NCBI GenBank assembly: GCA_030248225.1
Contig: JASANE010011869.1
Span: forward strand, 49,876 to 113,875
Source of the DNA: Trileptium ribeirensis
Taxonomy: Eukaryota; Nematoda; Enoplea; Enoplida; Thoracostomopsidae
Direction: 5' to 3'
DNA: 64,000 bases
A program made the translations under genes and the position numbers. Below the pieces are notes generated by a model. It worked only from the letters and a program-made list of their open reading frames with translations, had not been told where the DNA came from and searched no databases. This document shows positions 53,796 through 64,000 of this stretch, piece by piece (position 1 is the stretch's first letter; each line of letters opens with the position of its first letter).

Positions 53796-54973
53796 ACATT
53801 TTCAAGTAGATGGGCGCATTATTCTGAGAATCAGCAAAAAATTATGAAAATTAGGGACCATCTGGTAAAAATTTGGCTACGCTACTAGCATAACCACCGC
53901 CGAGATCGCCTACTCCCAATAAACTCACGGAACTATGACATATATACGTTATTACACCTATAATAACACTATGTACATGTTTTACCTTCTAATAAATATG
54001 CACAGACTAGTAAGGTTGTCACAAGCGGGTCGTTAAAATTTGCCGGGTTTCGGAGCGGGGTTCCCTAATACTTAATTTTGACTATAGCTGCACTGGATGA
54101 GGAACTGTGCCTACTACGGCGATAGTGCTTATACACGAAGCAGCATCACATGTAAACCATATAGTTCCGACGTGGGTCATGTCGGGGCGGTGTTCGATAA
54201 AACACTGCAGAAATACACACAGCCTAGTTACGAGTAAATCCATTTTTTGAATAGCCGGTTATTGGGTTACTACTGCATCGACTGAAGCTACAGGCTCGTC
54301 GGATAGGTTTAATAGTTTTTAATTCAATGCGGTCTATAATACAGATATTATTTATATAGATACAGAAGACAAAAGTCCCAACGTTTGGTACCTATGTACA
54401 CGCTACAGTAGCAGAGACACTGTTAACAACAGGATGTCTTCGACACCCTCACGTTTTTAATAAATTTTTTCAATGCTAATTCACGCTAGGGTTATAACCA
54501 CTTCTCCATAGTCAAGCACAGCACACACTGCTTCTTGAAGTTTTATTGACAGTGTGCGGCATTATTTCATCAGCATTCATATGGCCTAAATACACATATC
54601 AAGAATTAAAAAATCTACACACCACAGTTGACTAATGAACCGCATTAGTTACATACGGCGTCCGTTATAGTTAATTCGCGCCAAATTGGTAGCTGACGGT
54701 GTGTGCGATACTGTAAAGAAAAAATGTAGCAGCTAAGGGGTGTGTCGAAAACCCTCGGAAATTGATTTACAGTATGAGTGTCACCATGACAATCTATATG
54801 GTAGGGTCGCCACTACAGGGGGACAAAAGTTCCAAACAGCGAGTCAACTATAACGTGAACGCCGCATAATATACATATATTTATATGTAAGCATAATGTA
54901 AATGTACAAAAGAATATATTTTATAATCGCATTGAGGAAGTTATTAAGTTTTCAGTTACGCGTCAGTTTGAGC

Positions 54974-55231
54974 CTAATTTACCCAATCCATAGGTTCTCC
55001 AAAATTAGAAGACTCTATTAACATTGATTGGGAAGCTAAGTAATACGTCAAATGATGAACAATTACCCCACAATCTGGCATAAGTCGGTATACATTTTGT
55101 CCATAATAACATAATCCCGGAGTTGGCTTCCAATTGCCGGAAACTAAAACGTGAGAGCACGGCTGAAACAGATGGTGCTTACGCGACTCACTTGGTGCTG
55201 ACGAAAAATGTAATAATACTGTAAAACTTCC
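54974..55231 (-). CDS. Unrecognised C-terminal exon
   Basis: The acceptor TCTATTGCAG opens an 86-codon frame (with stop) of coding-like composition: KHHLFQPCSHVLVSGNWKP, LCYYGQNVYRLMPDCG, SSNFGEPMDWVN. The inverted copy near 63,590-63,730 is frame-broken. I do not recognise the family. The preceding exon is uncertain; the 55,477-55,660 frame is nearby but does not join in phase by an obvious donor. Confidence 0.45.
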   Translation of the reverse strand, partial: GSFTVLLHFSSAPSESRKHHLFQPCSHVLVSGNWKPTPGLCYYGQNVYRLMPDCGVIVHHLTYYLASQSMLIESSNFGEPMDWVN

Positions 55232-55476
55232 CTGCAATAGAATACTTATTAGCCAAATGACCACATGTGTGTAGATAAAATAATCAGTGGCAAACAAGTT
55301 GAGATGATGTAACAAAAAAAACAGAAAAAATATGAAAAGAAATTGTTACAATGAAGAGAAAGCACATGACAATAAAACATAATCTAAAACCGGCACTGAT
55401 AAAGTCAAAGTATTCAGTGTATGTAGCTAGCAAAACAATTATTTACTACACTTTGTTGTGCATGGGCATTAGTAAT

Positions 55477-55660
55477 TCATGAACTACAAATTGGTGTCGG
55501 AATTTTCATTGAAGAAATAAGTTTTTCATTGACCAAAAGCGGGTATACATATGTTTTAAACAGAGGCATTGGATCAAAACTCAAACGTGCCATTATATCA
55601 GAAAACTGAATGTGAACACATATTGCACTTAAAAATATCAATTTAAGGATTGTTGAATTA
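55477..55660 (-). CDS. Unrecognised coding-like exon
   Basis: Open minus-strand frame reading TILKLIFLSAICVHIQFSD, MARLSFDPMPLFKTYVYPL and VNEKLISSMKIPTP before a stop. A strong donor (ATCG|GTAAGT) lies about 28 nt upstream of a possible acceptor, which would make an intron too short to be normal. The exon structure is therefore unresolved. Confidence 0.35.
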
Positions 55661-55974
55661 GTTCCGCAGTCTAGCACACTTAAAATACAACAACTTACCG
55701 ATATTAATAAACGTTACCATGATATAGTGCTGAGCAAGTTGCATCAGAAATGATAATTGAAATAAGCGAGAGGAATTGCATCAACAGCGATTAACCGTGC
55801 AAAATATATTTTTGTCTGTTTGTATATACATGAATTTTCGAAAATATTTTGTTAAAAGCGCAAAAAAGATATAATGTTTAAATAATTTGCAATTTTAAGC
55901 TCACGCCACAAACCTACAAACTATAGTAGGGTTATCGCCAGAGATTGCTGCAACAATACATCGACGGTTGGACG

Positions 55975-56351
55975 TACAGTTACAATCAGAATAATTAAGT
56001 GCTTATAAAATCGAACGAAGACAAAATCGCAATCGATCGATCTTCGTTTAAACGAAATTCGTTAAATTAAACGCAAACTAACATTTTTATTAAAATATTT
56101 TTTTATTTAAACATAACCGAAATTCGTTAAACCAAACGCACTAATATTTTTTATTAAAATATTTTTTATTTTAACACAATCGAAATTCGTTAAATTAAAC
56201 GCGAACTAACATTTTTTTATTTTGATGCAATCGAAATTCATTAAATTAATCGACTTTCGTTTAAACGATCGATTTTCGTTTAAACGCAAACGATCGAAAT
56301 CAAACGAAACTTCGATCGATTTTCGAAGACTTAATTCTGATTGTAACTGTA
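55975..56351. mobile_element. TA-flanked mariner-like MITE, second copy
   Basis: Same perfect termini as the 42,009 copy (TACAGTTACAATCAGAAT and its reverse complement) with a longer interior of AAACGAAATTCGTTAAA repeats. It ends 22 bp beyond the DUSP19-like stop codon, so it probably forms part of that gene's 3' UTR. An inverted decayed copy is in the right arm at about 62,420-62,802. Confidence 0.85.
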
Positions 56352-56373
56352 AATGCGCGTAGCAAAACTTTCT

Positions 56374-57461
56374 TCAGCCAATTTCAATTTTATTGCCGTT
56401 GTTACGTGCGCTATCTTGTGTAGTTTCCTCACCACCGTCAGTACCGTCATTGCTGCTACTTTCTGTACTACAGCACACCGTTACACCGTCCCGCTTTTGC
56501 TGAAGCTCCTTCTCGAATTCAATTAATTGTTGAACGAATCCCGAATTTGGTCGAGCATTTTTTCGAACCCTTCGTACACGATTAAATGCTGCCACAAAGC
56601 CAAGACCGTCGTAACACATCAAGTAGGCTATTACAAACGTAACCGACCGCGATACACCAGCATTACAGTGAACAAAGACACGTCCCATAGTTTCTGGTTT
56701 GGAAGAAGCTGCTTTTTGTGAACATTCAAATGAACTAGTTCCATCAGTGTTACACGTTTGAGATTCAGTGATGCCGCATCTACTGCTATCCAATATTACA
56801 GCTTCGTCGGAACTTTCCAGGCTGATTTCTTCGCTGACAGCCGTATACTTCTTTTCATCCTGTGGAGATGCAGAAAAATATTTGCTGCTATCATGGGCCA
56901 CATTCGCCGAAGTTGACGAGGATAGATCTTGACTATCACGTGTGTTACCAGCATTTTCTGGCAAGATGGCGGCAGGCTTCGTGCCGCCTACATTATCTGA
57001 AGCTTGCTTATCATCACCGGAATGATTTAATGACGGAGGAGGTGGTGGAGCAGGTGGCAGAACTTGTCGTTGAAAAGTTCTAGAAACCTCTGTCACAACT
57101 GTGTCTGAGCTAGAGTAAGTTTTAACCGCTGGTTGGAGAACTGATCGCGCCAAGTCACTCAAATTTTGATCACAGTCATCTAAGTTATAATCTTGACTAG
57201 AATCAAGCGTTAAAGGAACGCCAAAGTGTTCAACGCAACCAGTTCTATGCTCGTCACTTTCCCCAGTTAAAGCTTCGTGTATGAATGGCAATACTTCGTC
57301 AAAATGAGCACGAATATTTGACGTTGGCATATCGAGAAGTTTGACGACTTTGTATTTGAAATCGGACTCAAAGCAACACGGAATGAACTGACCGCAATTA
57401 ACAATATGTGTAATTCGATGCTCTGTAAGAACCTTATAATCCATTGCTACGTCTTGTCCAC
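56374..57461 (-). CDS. DUSP19: DUSP19-like catalytic exon with internal insertion
   Basis: A single open frame of 361 residues after the split Gly. The insertion (window residues about 120-312 of the partial protein) is encoded without a stop, and no strong GT-AG pair flanks it. A weak donor GAAA|GTGACG near its start leaves room for an exitron. The region after the P-loop ends with an acidic, Ser-rich tail. Confidence 0.88.
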
Positions 57462-58699
57462 CTGCAACAGGCAATTATTAGAGTATAATTATATTTATTC
57501 CTTATTACACATAGATAGATTCTTGCAGCGCCCAAAATTAGCGCCAAAAGAATTTAAATAAAATACACAAGGTGTTGTCAACGAATGATCTCTGATAAAC
57601 TTAACTTAATTCTAGCGAAATTATTAATTATTCCGTAAATTCCAAACTATCAAAATGTATATATCGTAAGAATGAATATTTACTGGATTCATTTGTACAG
57701 TTCTCCTTACAACGCTTACGAACGAGAGAACAACCAGCAAATTATAAAAATATCAAAGTAAACATTTATTTTCCCGCGAGCAAGTTGCGACCGATCAACG
57801 AACGAGCAGCGGTCAATAAGTGTCACGAGTATAATTAATAGAATTCTTATGTCTAACGCACAATGCATATTGAAATAGTTTACATACATATAATATACAG
57901 ACACTAATATCCACAAATAGGACCTATAATATAAGTTATTGCGGGTAACAGGAATCCAAACTTGCTGTCGTGGCTAAACGCTCAAAAATAAAATCGTTTC
58001 AATTATTAATATTTTTGAAATGATTTTAATCAATATTATACGCCAACCAAATTTTAAAGAAAAACCTACTGTCAATACATGTACATTTTATACGTTAGTA
58101 ACCAAAGCATTAAACAGTTGAAAATTTTTCGAATTATGATACATATATTAGGGGTCCTGCCCCTATGTGTTGGCGCCCAATAACTTAACCATGAGCGCAA
58201 TGTCGAAAGTTACGCAACCTTAAACGTTAAGAAAAAAAAACAACGTCGCAAACGAGATTTTAAATACAACCAAACTGTCATTACCAATCATAATTTCTTG
58301 TTTGACAATTTAGGCTGTCAGTATAGTGTGCATGACAACGTATAATAAAATAAATTATTGTTTTACCATACAGCCGATAAACTAATTGCAACTGGGAACA
58401 ACGTTCACTGTTACGTATGCTGCAAGGCAAATACGGTTGAATACAAATATGGTAATCAATGTACATATAAAAATTTCAAGAATTCTTTTTGGACACTATA
58501 TAACACAGTATAAAACTTAAAACAGAAAATTATACAAACCAACGAATAAATTAGGCCTGACTTCCGCTGCCTGAAGGTCCGGTTTGTAATCACCGACAAA
58601 ACCCCAATCTCGAACCCCGGTTTTGATCGTTGCTATTGTGCCGTCAGGACGCCTAGTTTCGAGTAGTTCACGACCATCGGCTGTAATAACCCTAAAAAA
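56374..58699 (-). CDS. DUSP19: DUSP19-like dual-specificity phosphatase with a ~190-aa insertion, 5' exon missing
   Basis: Two exons, 58699-58540 and 57461-56374, are joined in phase 1 (donor GTTG|GTTTGT, acceptor CCTGTTGCAG), giving 415 residues plus a missing N-terminal exon. The first exon (FFRVITADGRELLETRRPDG, then DYKPDLQAAEVRPNLFVG) matches the DUSP19/SKRP1 N-terminal pattern. The second holds the catalytic domain: GQDVAMDYKVLTEHRITHIVNCG, the general-acid Asp in LLDMPTSNI, and the P-loop HCNAGVSRS (catalytic Cys at about residue 319), then KNARPNSGF. Between the acid loop and the P-loop lies a Ser/Thr/Asp-rich stretch of about 190 residues with a proline run (LPPAPPPPPS), absent from normal DUSP19 proteins of about 217 residues. 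The family dephosphorylates or scaffolds JNK-pathway components. An inverted, broken copy follows in the right arm. Confidence 0.88.
58540..58699 (-). CDS. DUSP19: DUSP19-like penultimate exon
   Basis: The acceptor TTTGTGCAG (phase 0) and donor GTTG|GTTTGT (phase 1) frame 160 nt. The phase agrees with the catalytic exon, and the join restores NLFVG-GQDVAMD. The acceptor was chosen because it keeps the FRVIT start conserved in DUSP19. Later AG sites within the exon are possible but less likely. Confidence 0.82.
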
Positions 58700-59098
58700 C
58701 TGCACAAATACATATCTGCCTTACTAGCAAATAGGTGTATATATGGCATAAAACAGTTAATGCAGTATTAACTCGCTTTAAGATGAGGCAGCTAGCGACA
58801 GGAAATAGCTCAATATTGAGAGCAAATCTTATGTCATTTCCTGTTGTAGCTATAAAACATTAAAATGATGATTATAGATGTATCCAGATGCAGTTGACGT
58901 TTTACCATTAGTGGATAAAAATATATAACCAATTTGGTATATGTATTATATATACTAGCTCCAATACGAAAATACAAGCATGAATCCTAATTTGTAAACC
59001 AAAGTCCATGCCACCTATGAATCATTCACACCTTGCGATAGCAACTATATATTGAACGATGTACAAAATAAGACATATCAAATCAAAATTTAGATCGA

Positions 59099-59386
59099 GT
59101 GGAACCAACCCGACTACGTGGTTACCACGCTCATACTAAGTACACGCCTTGGCTACATTGTGCCCAGAACAGCATTGCTTATCGTGTCGTTTCTATCTGG
59201 AACAATTTCTCTGGTGAGGCCATCATTTACGGTTGCAATCTTCAAGACAAGGTGACACAGCTCATCAATACCCGACGACGTTTAAGAACACATTTATACT
59301 ACACTAAAGTGTCCTCTACGCTACTTAACAAGCTCATCATCAATTACACCTGTTATGATGCTTTAACCAATGTAATTCGAGTGTGA
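59099..59386 (+). pseudogene. Possible LINE ORF2 C-terminal fragment
   Basis: The frame reads HTKYTPWLHCAQNSIAYRVV then SIWNNFSGEAI and ends in a stop. The pattern (aromatic-x-Arg-Val-Val, then W-N-x-hydrophobic, then acidic-Ala-Ile) resembles the C-terminal end of jockey/CR1-type LINE reverse transcriptase proteins. It runs from the left arm into the unique spacer. No other LINE domain is present. Confidence 0.4.
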
Positions 59387-59994
59387 AAGCGTTACATATG
59401 TGAGTCATATTATGATATTACTGTGACAACTTTTTATAGTCTCGGACTGAAATTAGTGCACCAAAATGATGGCCTCACCGAATTGTTCCAGTGAAAACGA
59501 CACGATAAGCAATGCTGTTCTGGGCACAATAGCCAAGGCGTGTACTTAGTATGACGTGTAACCACGTAGGTCGGTTAGTTTCACTCAATACTAAATTTTG
59601 ATTTTGATATGCCTTATTTTGTACATCGTTCAATATATAGTTGCTATCGCAAGGTGAGAAAGAATAATAGGTGGCATCGAACTGTGGTTTACAAAGTAGA
59701 TTTCATGCTTTTGTATTTTCGTATTGGAGCTAGTATATATAATACATATTACCAAATTGGTTATATATTTTTATCCACTAATGGTAAAACGTCAAGCTAC
59801 CATATAAAAAAATTCTATAATCATCATTTTTTAATGTTTTATAGCTACAACAGGGAAATGACATAAGATTTACTCTCAAATCTGCAGCTATTTTTTGTCG
59901 CTAGTGCCTCATATTAGAGCAAGTTAAATACTGCATTAACTGTTTTATGCCATATACTCACACCTATTTTCTGGTCTCGCAGATATGTATTTGT

Positions 59995-60165
59995 GCAGTT
60001 TTTTAGGGTTATTGCAGCCGATGGTCGGGAACTACTCGAAACTAGGCGTCCTGAGGCGCACAATATGGCAACGATCAAAACCGGGGGTTCGAGATTTGGG
60101 GTTTTGTCGCAAATTACAAACCGGACCTTCAGGCAGCCGAAGTTCAGGCCTAATTTATTCGTTGG
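59995..60165 (+). pseudogene. Inverted broken copy of the DUSP19-like penultimate exon
   Basis: Starts FFRVIAADGRELLETRRPE like the left-arm exon, then loses frame through single-base insertions (for example one extra G in the CCGGGG run). FRPNLFVG reappears in another frame. The splice acceptor and donor are preserved in sequence. Confidence 0.85.
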
Positions 60166-61246
60166 TTTGTATAATTTTCTGTTTAAGTTTTATACTGTGT
60201 TATATAGTGTCCAAAAAGAATTCTTGAAATTTTTATATGTACATTGGATTCCGTATATTTGTATCCCTCATTGCCTTGCAGCATACGTAACAGTAAACAT
60301 TGTTTCCCAGTTGCAATTAGTTTATCGGCTGTATGGTAAAACAATAATTTATTTTATTATACTTTGTCATGCACACTATTACTGACAGCCTAAATTGTCA
60401 AACAAGAATTATGATTGGTAATGACAGTTTGGTTGTATTTAAAATCTCGTTTGCGACGTTGTTTTTTTTTTCTTAACGTTTAAGGTTGCGTAATTTTTGA
60501 GCATTGCGCTCGTGGTTAATTTATTGACGCCGAACATAGGGGCAGAATTCCTAATATCTGTATCATAATTCGAAAAATTTTCAACTGTTTAATGCTTTGG
60601 TTACTAATTTATAAAATGTACATGTATTGACAGTAGGTTTTTCTTTAAAATTTGGTTGGCGTATAATATTGATTAAAATCGATTTCGAAAAATATTAATA
60701 ATTGAAACGATTTTAATTTTGAGCGTTAGCCACGACAGCAAGTTTGGATTCCTGTTACCCGCAATAACTTATATTATAGGTCCTATTTGGATATTAGTGT
60801 CTGTATATTATATGTATGTAAACTATTTCAATCTGCATTATGCGTTCAACATAAGAATTCTATTAATTATACTCGTGACACTTATTGACCGCTGCTCGTT
60901 CGTTGATAGGTCGCAACTTGCTCGCGGGAAAATGACAATGTTTTACTTTGATATTTTTTATAATTTGCTCGTTGTTGTCTAGTTCGTAAGCGTTTGGACA
61001 ACTTGTACGAATGAATCCAGTAAATATTCGTTGTTCAGATATATACATTTTTGATAGTTTGGAATTTACGAATAATTAATAGTTTTCCTTAGACATAGTT
61101 AGGTTTATGCAGAGATCATTCGTTGACAACAACCTTGTGTATTTTATTTAAATTCTTTTGGCGCTAATTTTGGGCGCTGCAAGAATCTATCTATGTGTAA
61201 TAAGAGGAGATAAATATAATTATACTCTAATAATTGCCTGTTGCAG

Positions 61247-62380
61247 TGACAGCGTCACAATGGATTATAAGGTTCTTACAAGAGCATCGAATTCCGCATA
61301 TTGTAAATTCAGGTCAGTTGGGTCCGTGTTGTTTAGTCCGATTTCAATACAAAGTCGTCAAACTTCTCGATATGCCAACGTCAAATATTCGTGCTCATTT
61401 CCTTGACGAAGTATCCCCATTCATACACGAAGCTTTAACTGGGGAAAGTGACGGAGCATCAGAACTGGTTGCGTTGAACACTTTGGCGTTCCTTTAACGC
61501 TTGATTATAGTCAAGATTAAGCTTAAAATGACTGTGATCAATTTCGAGTGACTTGGCGCCGTCGCTCTCCCAACCAGGCACGTGAAACTTACTCTGATCT
61601 CAGACACTTTCGTGACAGGAGGTTTTCGTGAATTTTTTGGAGCGACAGAGTTCTGGCGTCTGCTTTTTTTGCGCCTCCGTGATCTTATTTTTCCGGTGAT
61701 GAGATAGCGAGCTTCCAGATAATGTAGGCGGCACGGAAGCCTCGGGCCATCTTGCCAGAAAAAATACTGGGGGTGGGCACGCGTGATAGTCAAGATCTAT
61801 CCTCGTCAACTTCGGCGAAAATGTGGCCCATGGGTGGCGGCGGCAAAATATTTTTCTGCATCTCCACAGGTGTTTGAAAAGAAGTGTCCGGCTCTCCGCG
61901 AAGAAGGAGTGCAGCCTGGAAGGTTCCGACGGAATCTGTAATCTGGTGTCCAAATACGAGTAAATCAGGCGTTGCTGAATCTGAGAACGTGTAACACTGA
62001 TGGAACTAATTAATTTGAATGTTCCTTTAAAGCAGCTTCTCTTTTCCAGATTTTTTTTGACGTGTCTTTGTTCACTGTAATGCTAGAGTATTTTTATCAG
62101 TTTTTTTTGTGATGCACCCTGTTTGATGTGTTACGACGGTCTTGGCTTTGTGCGGCAGCAATTTAATCGTGTCCGAACTTCTCGAGAAAATGCTCAACCT
62201 AATTCGAGAGTTCGAACGAAGATTAATTGAATTCGATAAAAACCTTTGAAATAGCGGGACAGTTTAACCCAGCGTTGAAGAAAAGAAAGTGGCGGCGAGT
62301 GAGCGGTACTGAGCGATCGATGAGGAAACTACACGAGATCAACGCACTTAAGACGAGCGGCAGAATAAAATTGAAATTAG
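61247..62380 (+). pseudogene. Inverted broken copy of the DUSP19-like catalytic exon
   Basis: VVKLLDMPTSNIRAHF and FIHEALTGESD are still readable, but the frame breaks soon after. The stretch corresponding to the inserted region and the P-loop carries many substitutions and small insertions. The HCNAG-coding DNA is recognisable near 62,075-62,090, but the following VSRS codons are altered. Confidence 0.85.
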
Positions 62381-62419
62381 GCTGAAGAAAGTTTTTGCTA
62401 CGCGCATTTACCGCGAAGA

Positions 62420-62802
62420 TCAGAATTAAGTCTTCGAAAATCAGATCGAAACCTCGTTTGGCTTTAAAACATTTTGCGTTTAAAAACAAAAAATCAATCG
62501 TTTAAACGAAATCCGATTGATTTAACCACCCAAAACTGCATCAAAATAAAAAAATGTCATTTCGCATTTTAATTTAACGAGAAGTTCAAACATGTTAAAA
62601 TAGAAAATATTTAATAAAAAATATTGCGTGCGTTTGGTTTTTTTAACGAATTCCGGTTTTATCTAAATAAAAATATTTTTAATAAAAATGTTAGTTTGCG
62701 TTTAATTTAACGAAATTTCCTTTAAACAAAAGATCGATCGATTGCGATTTTGTCTACGTTCGATTTTGCTGGCTTTTAATTATTTCTGATTGTAACTGTA
62801 CG
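62420..62802. mobile_element. Decayed inverted copy of the TA-flanked MITE
   Basis: Reverse-orientation counterpart of the 55,975-56,351 element. It ends ATTTCTGATTGTAACTGTAC and contains CGATCGATTGCGATTTTG, with many small differences. Confidence 0.75.
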
Positions 62803-64000
62803 CTCCAACCACTAGATGTTATTGTTGCAGCAATTCTTCTCGCATTAACCTACTATAGTTTGTAGGTTTGTCAGCGTGAGCTTAAAATTGAGGTTATTTT
62901 AAACATTTTATCTCTTTTTTGCGCTTTTTTTAAAATATAATCGAAAATTTATGTATTTTCTAACAGACAAAAGAAAATCTTGCACGGTTATTAATCGCTG
63001 TTGATGCAATTCCCTCTCGCTTATTTCAATTATCATTTCTGATGCAACTTGCTCAGCACTCCTATCATGGTAACGTTTGTAATCATATCGGTAACATATT
63101 TTGTATTTTCAGTGTGCTAAACTGCGGAATTAATTCAACAATCCTTAAATTGATATTTTTAAGTGCAATATGTGTTCACACTAGTTTTCTGATATAATGG
63201 CACGTTTTGAGTTTTGATCCCAATGCCTCTGTTTTTTTCATTTATGTACCCGCTTTTGGTACAATGAAAAACTTATTTCTTCAATGAAAATTCCCGACAC
63301 CTAGTTTTTCGTGGGGGAATTACTAATGCCCATGCACAACAAAGTGTAGTAAATAATTGTTTTGTTAACTCACATACACTGAATACTTTGACTTTATCAT
63401 GCCGTTTTTAGGATTATGTTTTTTTGTCATGTGTTCTCTCATTGTAACAATTTTCTTTTCATATTTTCTGTTTTTTTTTTGTTATGTAATCTCAACTTGT
63501 TTGCCACTAATTATTTATCTACACACGTGGTCATTTGGCTAATAGTCTATTTGCAGAAGTTACCCATTATTTACATTTTCGTAGGCACCAAGTAGTCGCG
63601 TAACAGTATGTTTCGCTCTCACGTTTTAGTTTCCGGCAATTGGAAGCGGGATTATGTTATTATGGACAAAATGTACGACTTATCCCAGATTGATATGGTT
63701 ACCGTAGTTTAGACGTATTCTAGCTTCCATCAAATATTTAATAAGTCTAATTTTTGGAGAGACCTATCGATTGCAGTCATAGCTCAAACTAACACATAAC
63801 TAAAAACTAATAACTTCCCTCAATGCGATTATAAATTATTTTTTTGTACATTTACATTATGCTTACATATAGATATATGTATATAGCGTTCCACGCTGTT
63901 TGAAATTTTTTGTCCCCATCGTGGCGACCCTACCGTATAGATTGTCGTGGTGACACTCATACTGTAGAGGTACACACACCCCTTAGCTGCGACAGCAATA

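Larger units (their letters stand above)
54728..64000. repeat. Large imperfect palindrome (inverted duplication)
   Basis: The left arm 54,728-59,229 is repeated in reverse orientation from 59,464 to the window end, with a unique spacer of about 234 bp. Matching landmarks are GAGGCCATCATTT at the spacer edges, the DUSP19 exons, the TA-flanked MITE, and GGCGACCCTACC near the outer ends. The left arm keeps open reading frames. The right arm has frequent one- or two-base insertions, homopolymer changes and small losses in both coding and non-coding parts. Confidence 0.92.

Overview
The window looks like a piece of an intron-rich, AT-rich nuclear genome from an invertebrate animal. The evidence is GT-AG split genes with consistent phases, a sushi/mucin-like membrane protein, orthologue-like copies of two animal genes (SDF4/Cab45 and DUSP19), and several animal transposon types (piggyBac, hAT, mariner-like MITEs, a DIRS/Ngaro-type retroelement). 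A tunicate or another small deuterostome is a guess. No bacterial, viral or CRISPR features were seen.

Layout. (1) About 4.2-18.5 kb, plus strand: a type I membrane glycoprotein assembled from phase 1-1 exons: a small Cys-bearing exon, one complete sushi (CCP) domain, a 192-codon Thr-rich mucin-like exon, and a terminal exon with a transmembrane helix and a short basic tail. Its first exon was not found. Its last intron holds a complete piggyBac transposon (12,660-15,692) with TTAA ends, matched terminal repeats, subterminal palindromes and an intron-split transposase of 582 residues. (2) 18.9-23.5 kb: foldback and repeat DNA with no supported gene. (3) 23.5-47.1 kb, minus strand: a complete eight-exon gene for an SDF4/Cab45-type EF-hand protein of the secretory pathway (466 residues, signal peptide, six EF-hands, C-terminal HVEL). 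Its introns carry a decayed DIRS/Ngaro-type element with split direct repeats (29.2-33.3 kb), a hAT element with a perfect 8-bp target duplication (43,610-44,801), a TA-flanked MITE, and tandem arrays. Two of those arrays are copies of the gene's own exon boundaries. (4) 47-54.7 kb: mostly unassignable sequence with a minisatellite and short repeats. (5) 54.7-64.0 kb: a large imperfect palindrome. The left arm holds the last two exons of a DUSP19-like phosphatase (minus strand), whose catalytic domain is split by an insertion of about 190 residues, plus unassigned coding-like exons. The right arm repeats all of this in inverted order with many small indels. It is either a decayed inverted duplication or an uncorrected foldback assembly artefact.

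The three host genes are not obviously linked in function; they are neighbours in a transposon-rich stretch. Exon coordinates were worked out by hand from splice consensus, phase agreement and protein continuity. No database search or computed alignment was run.
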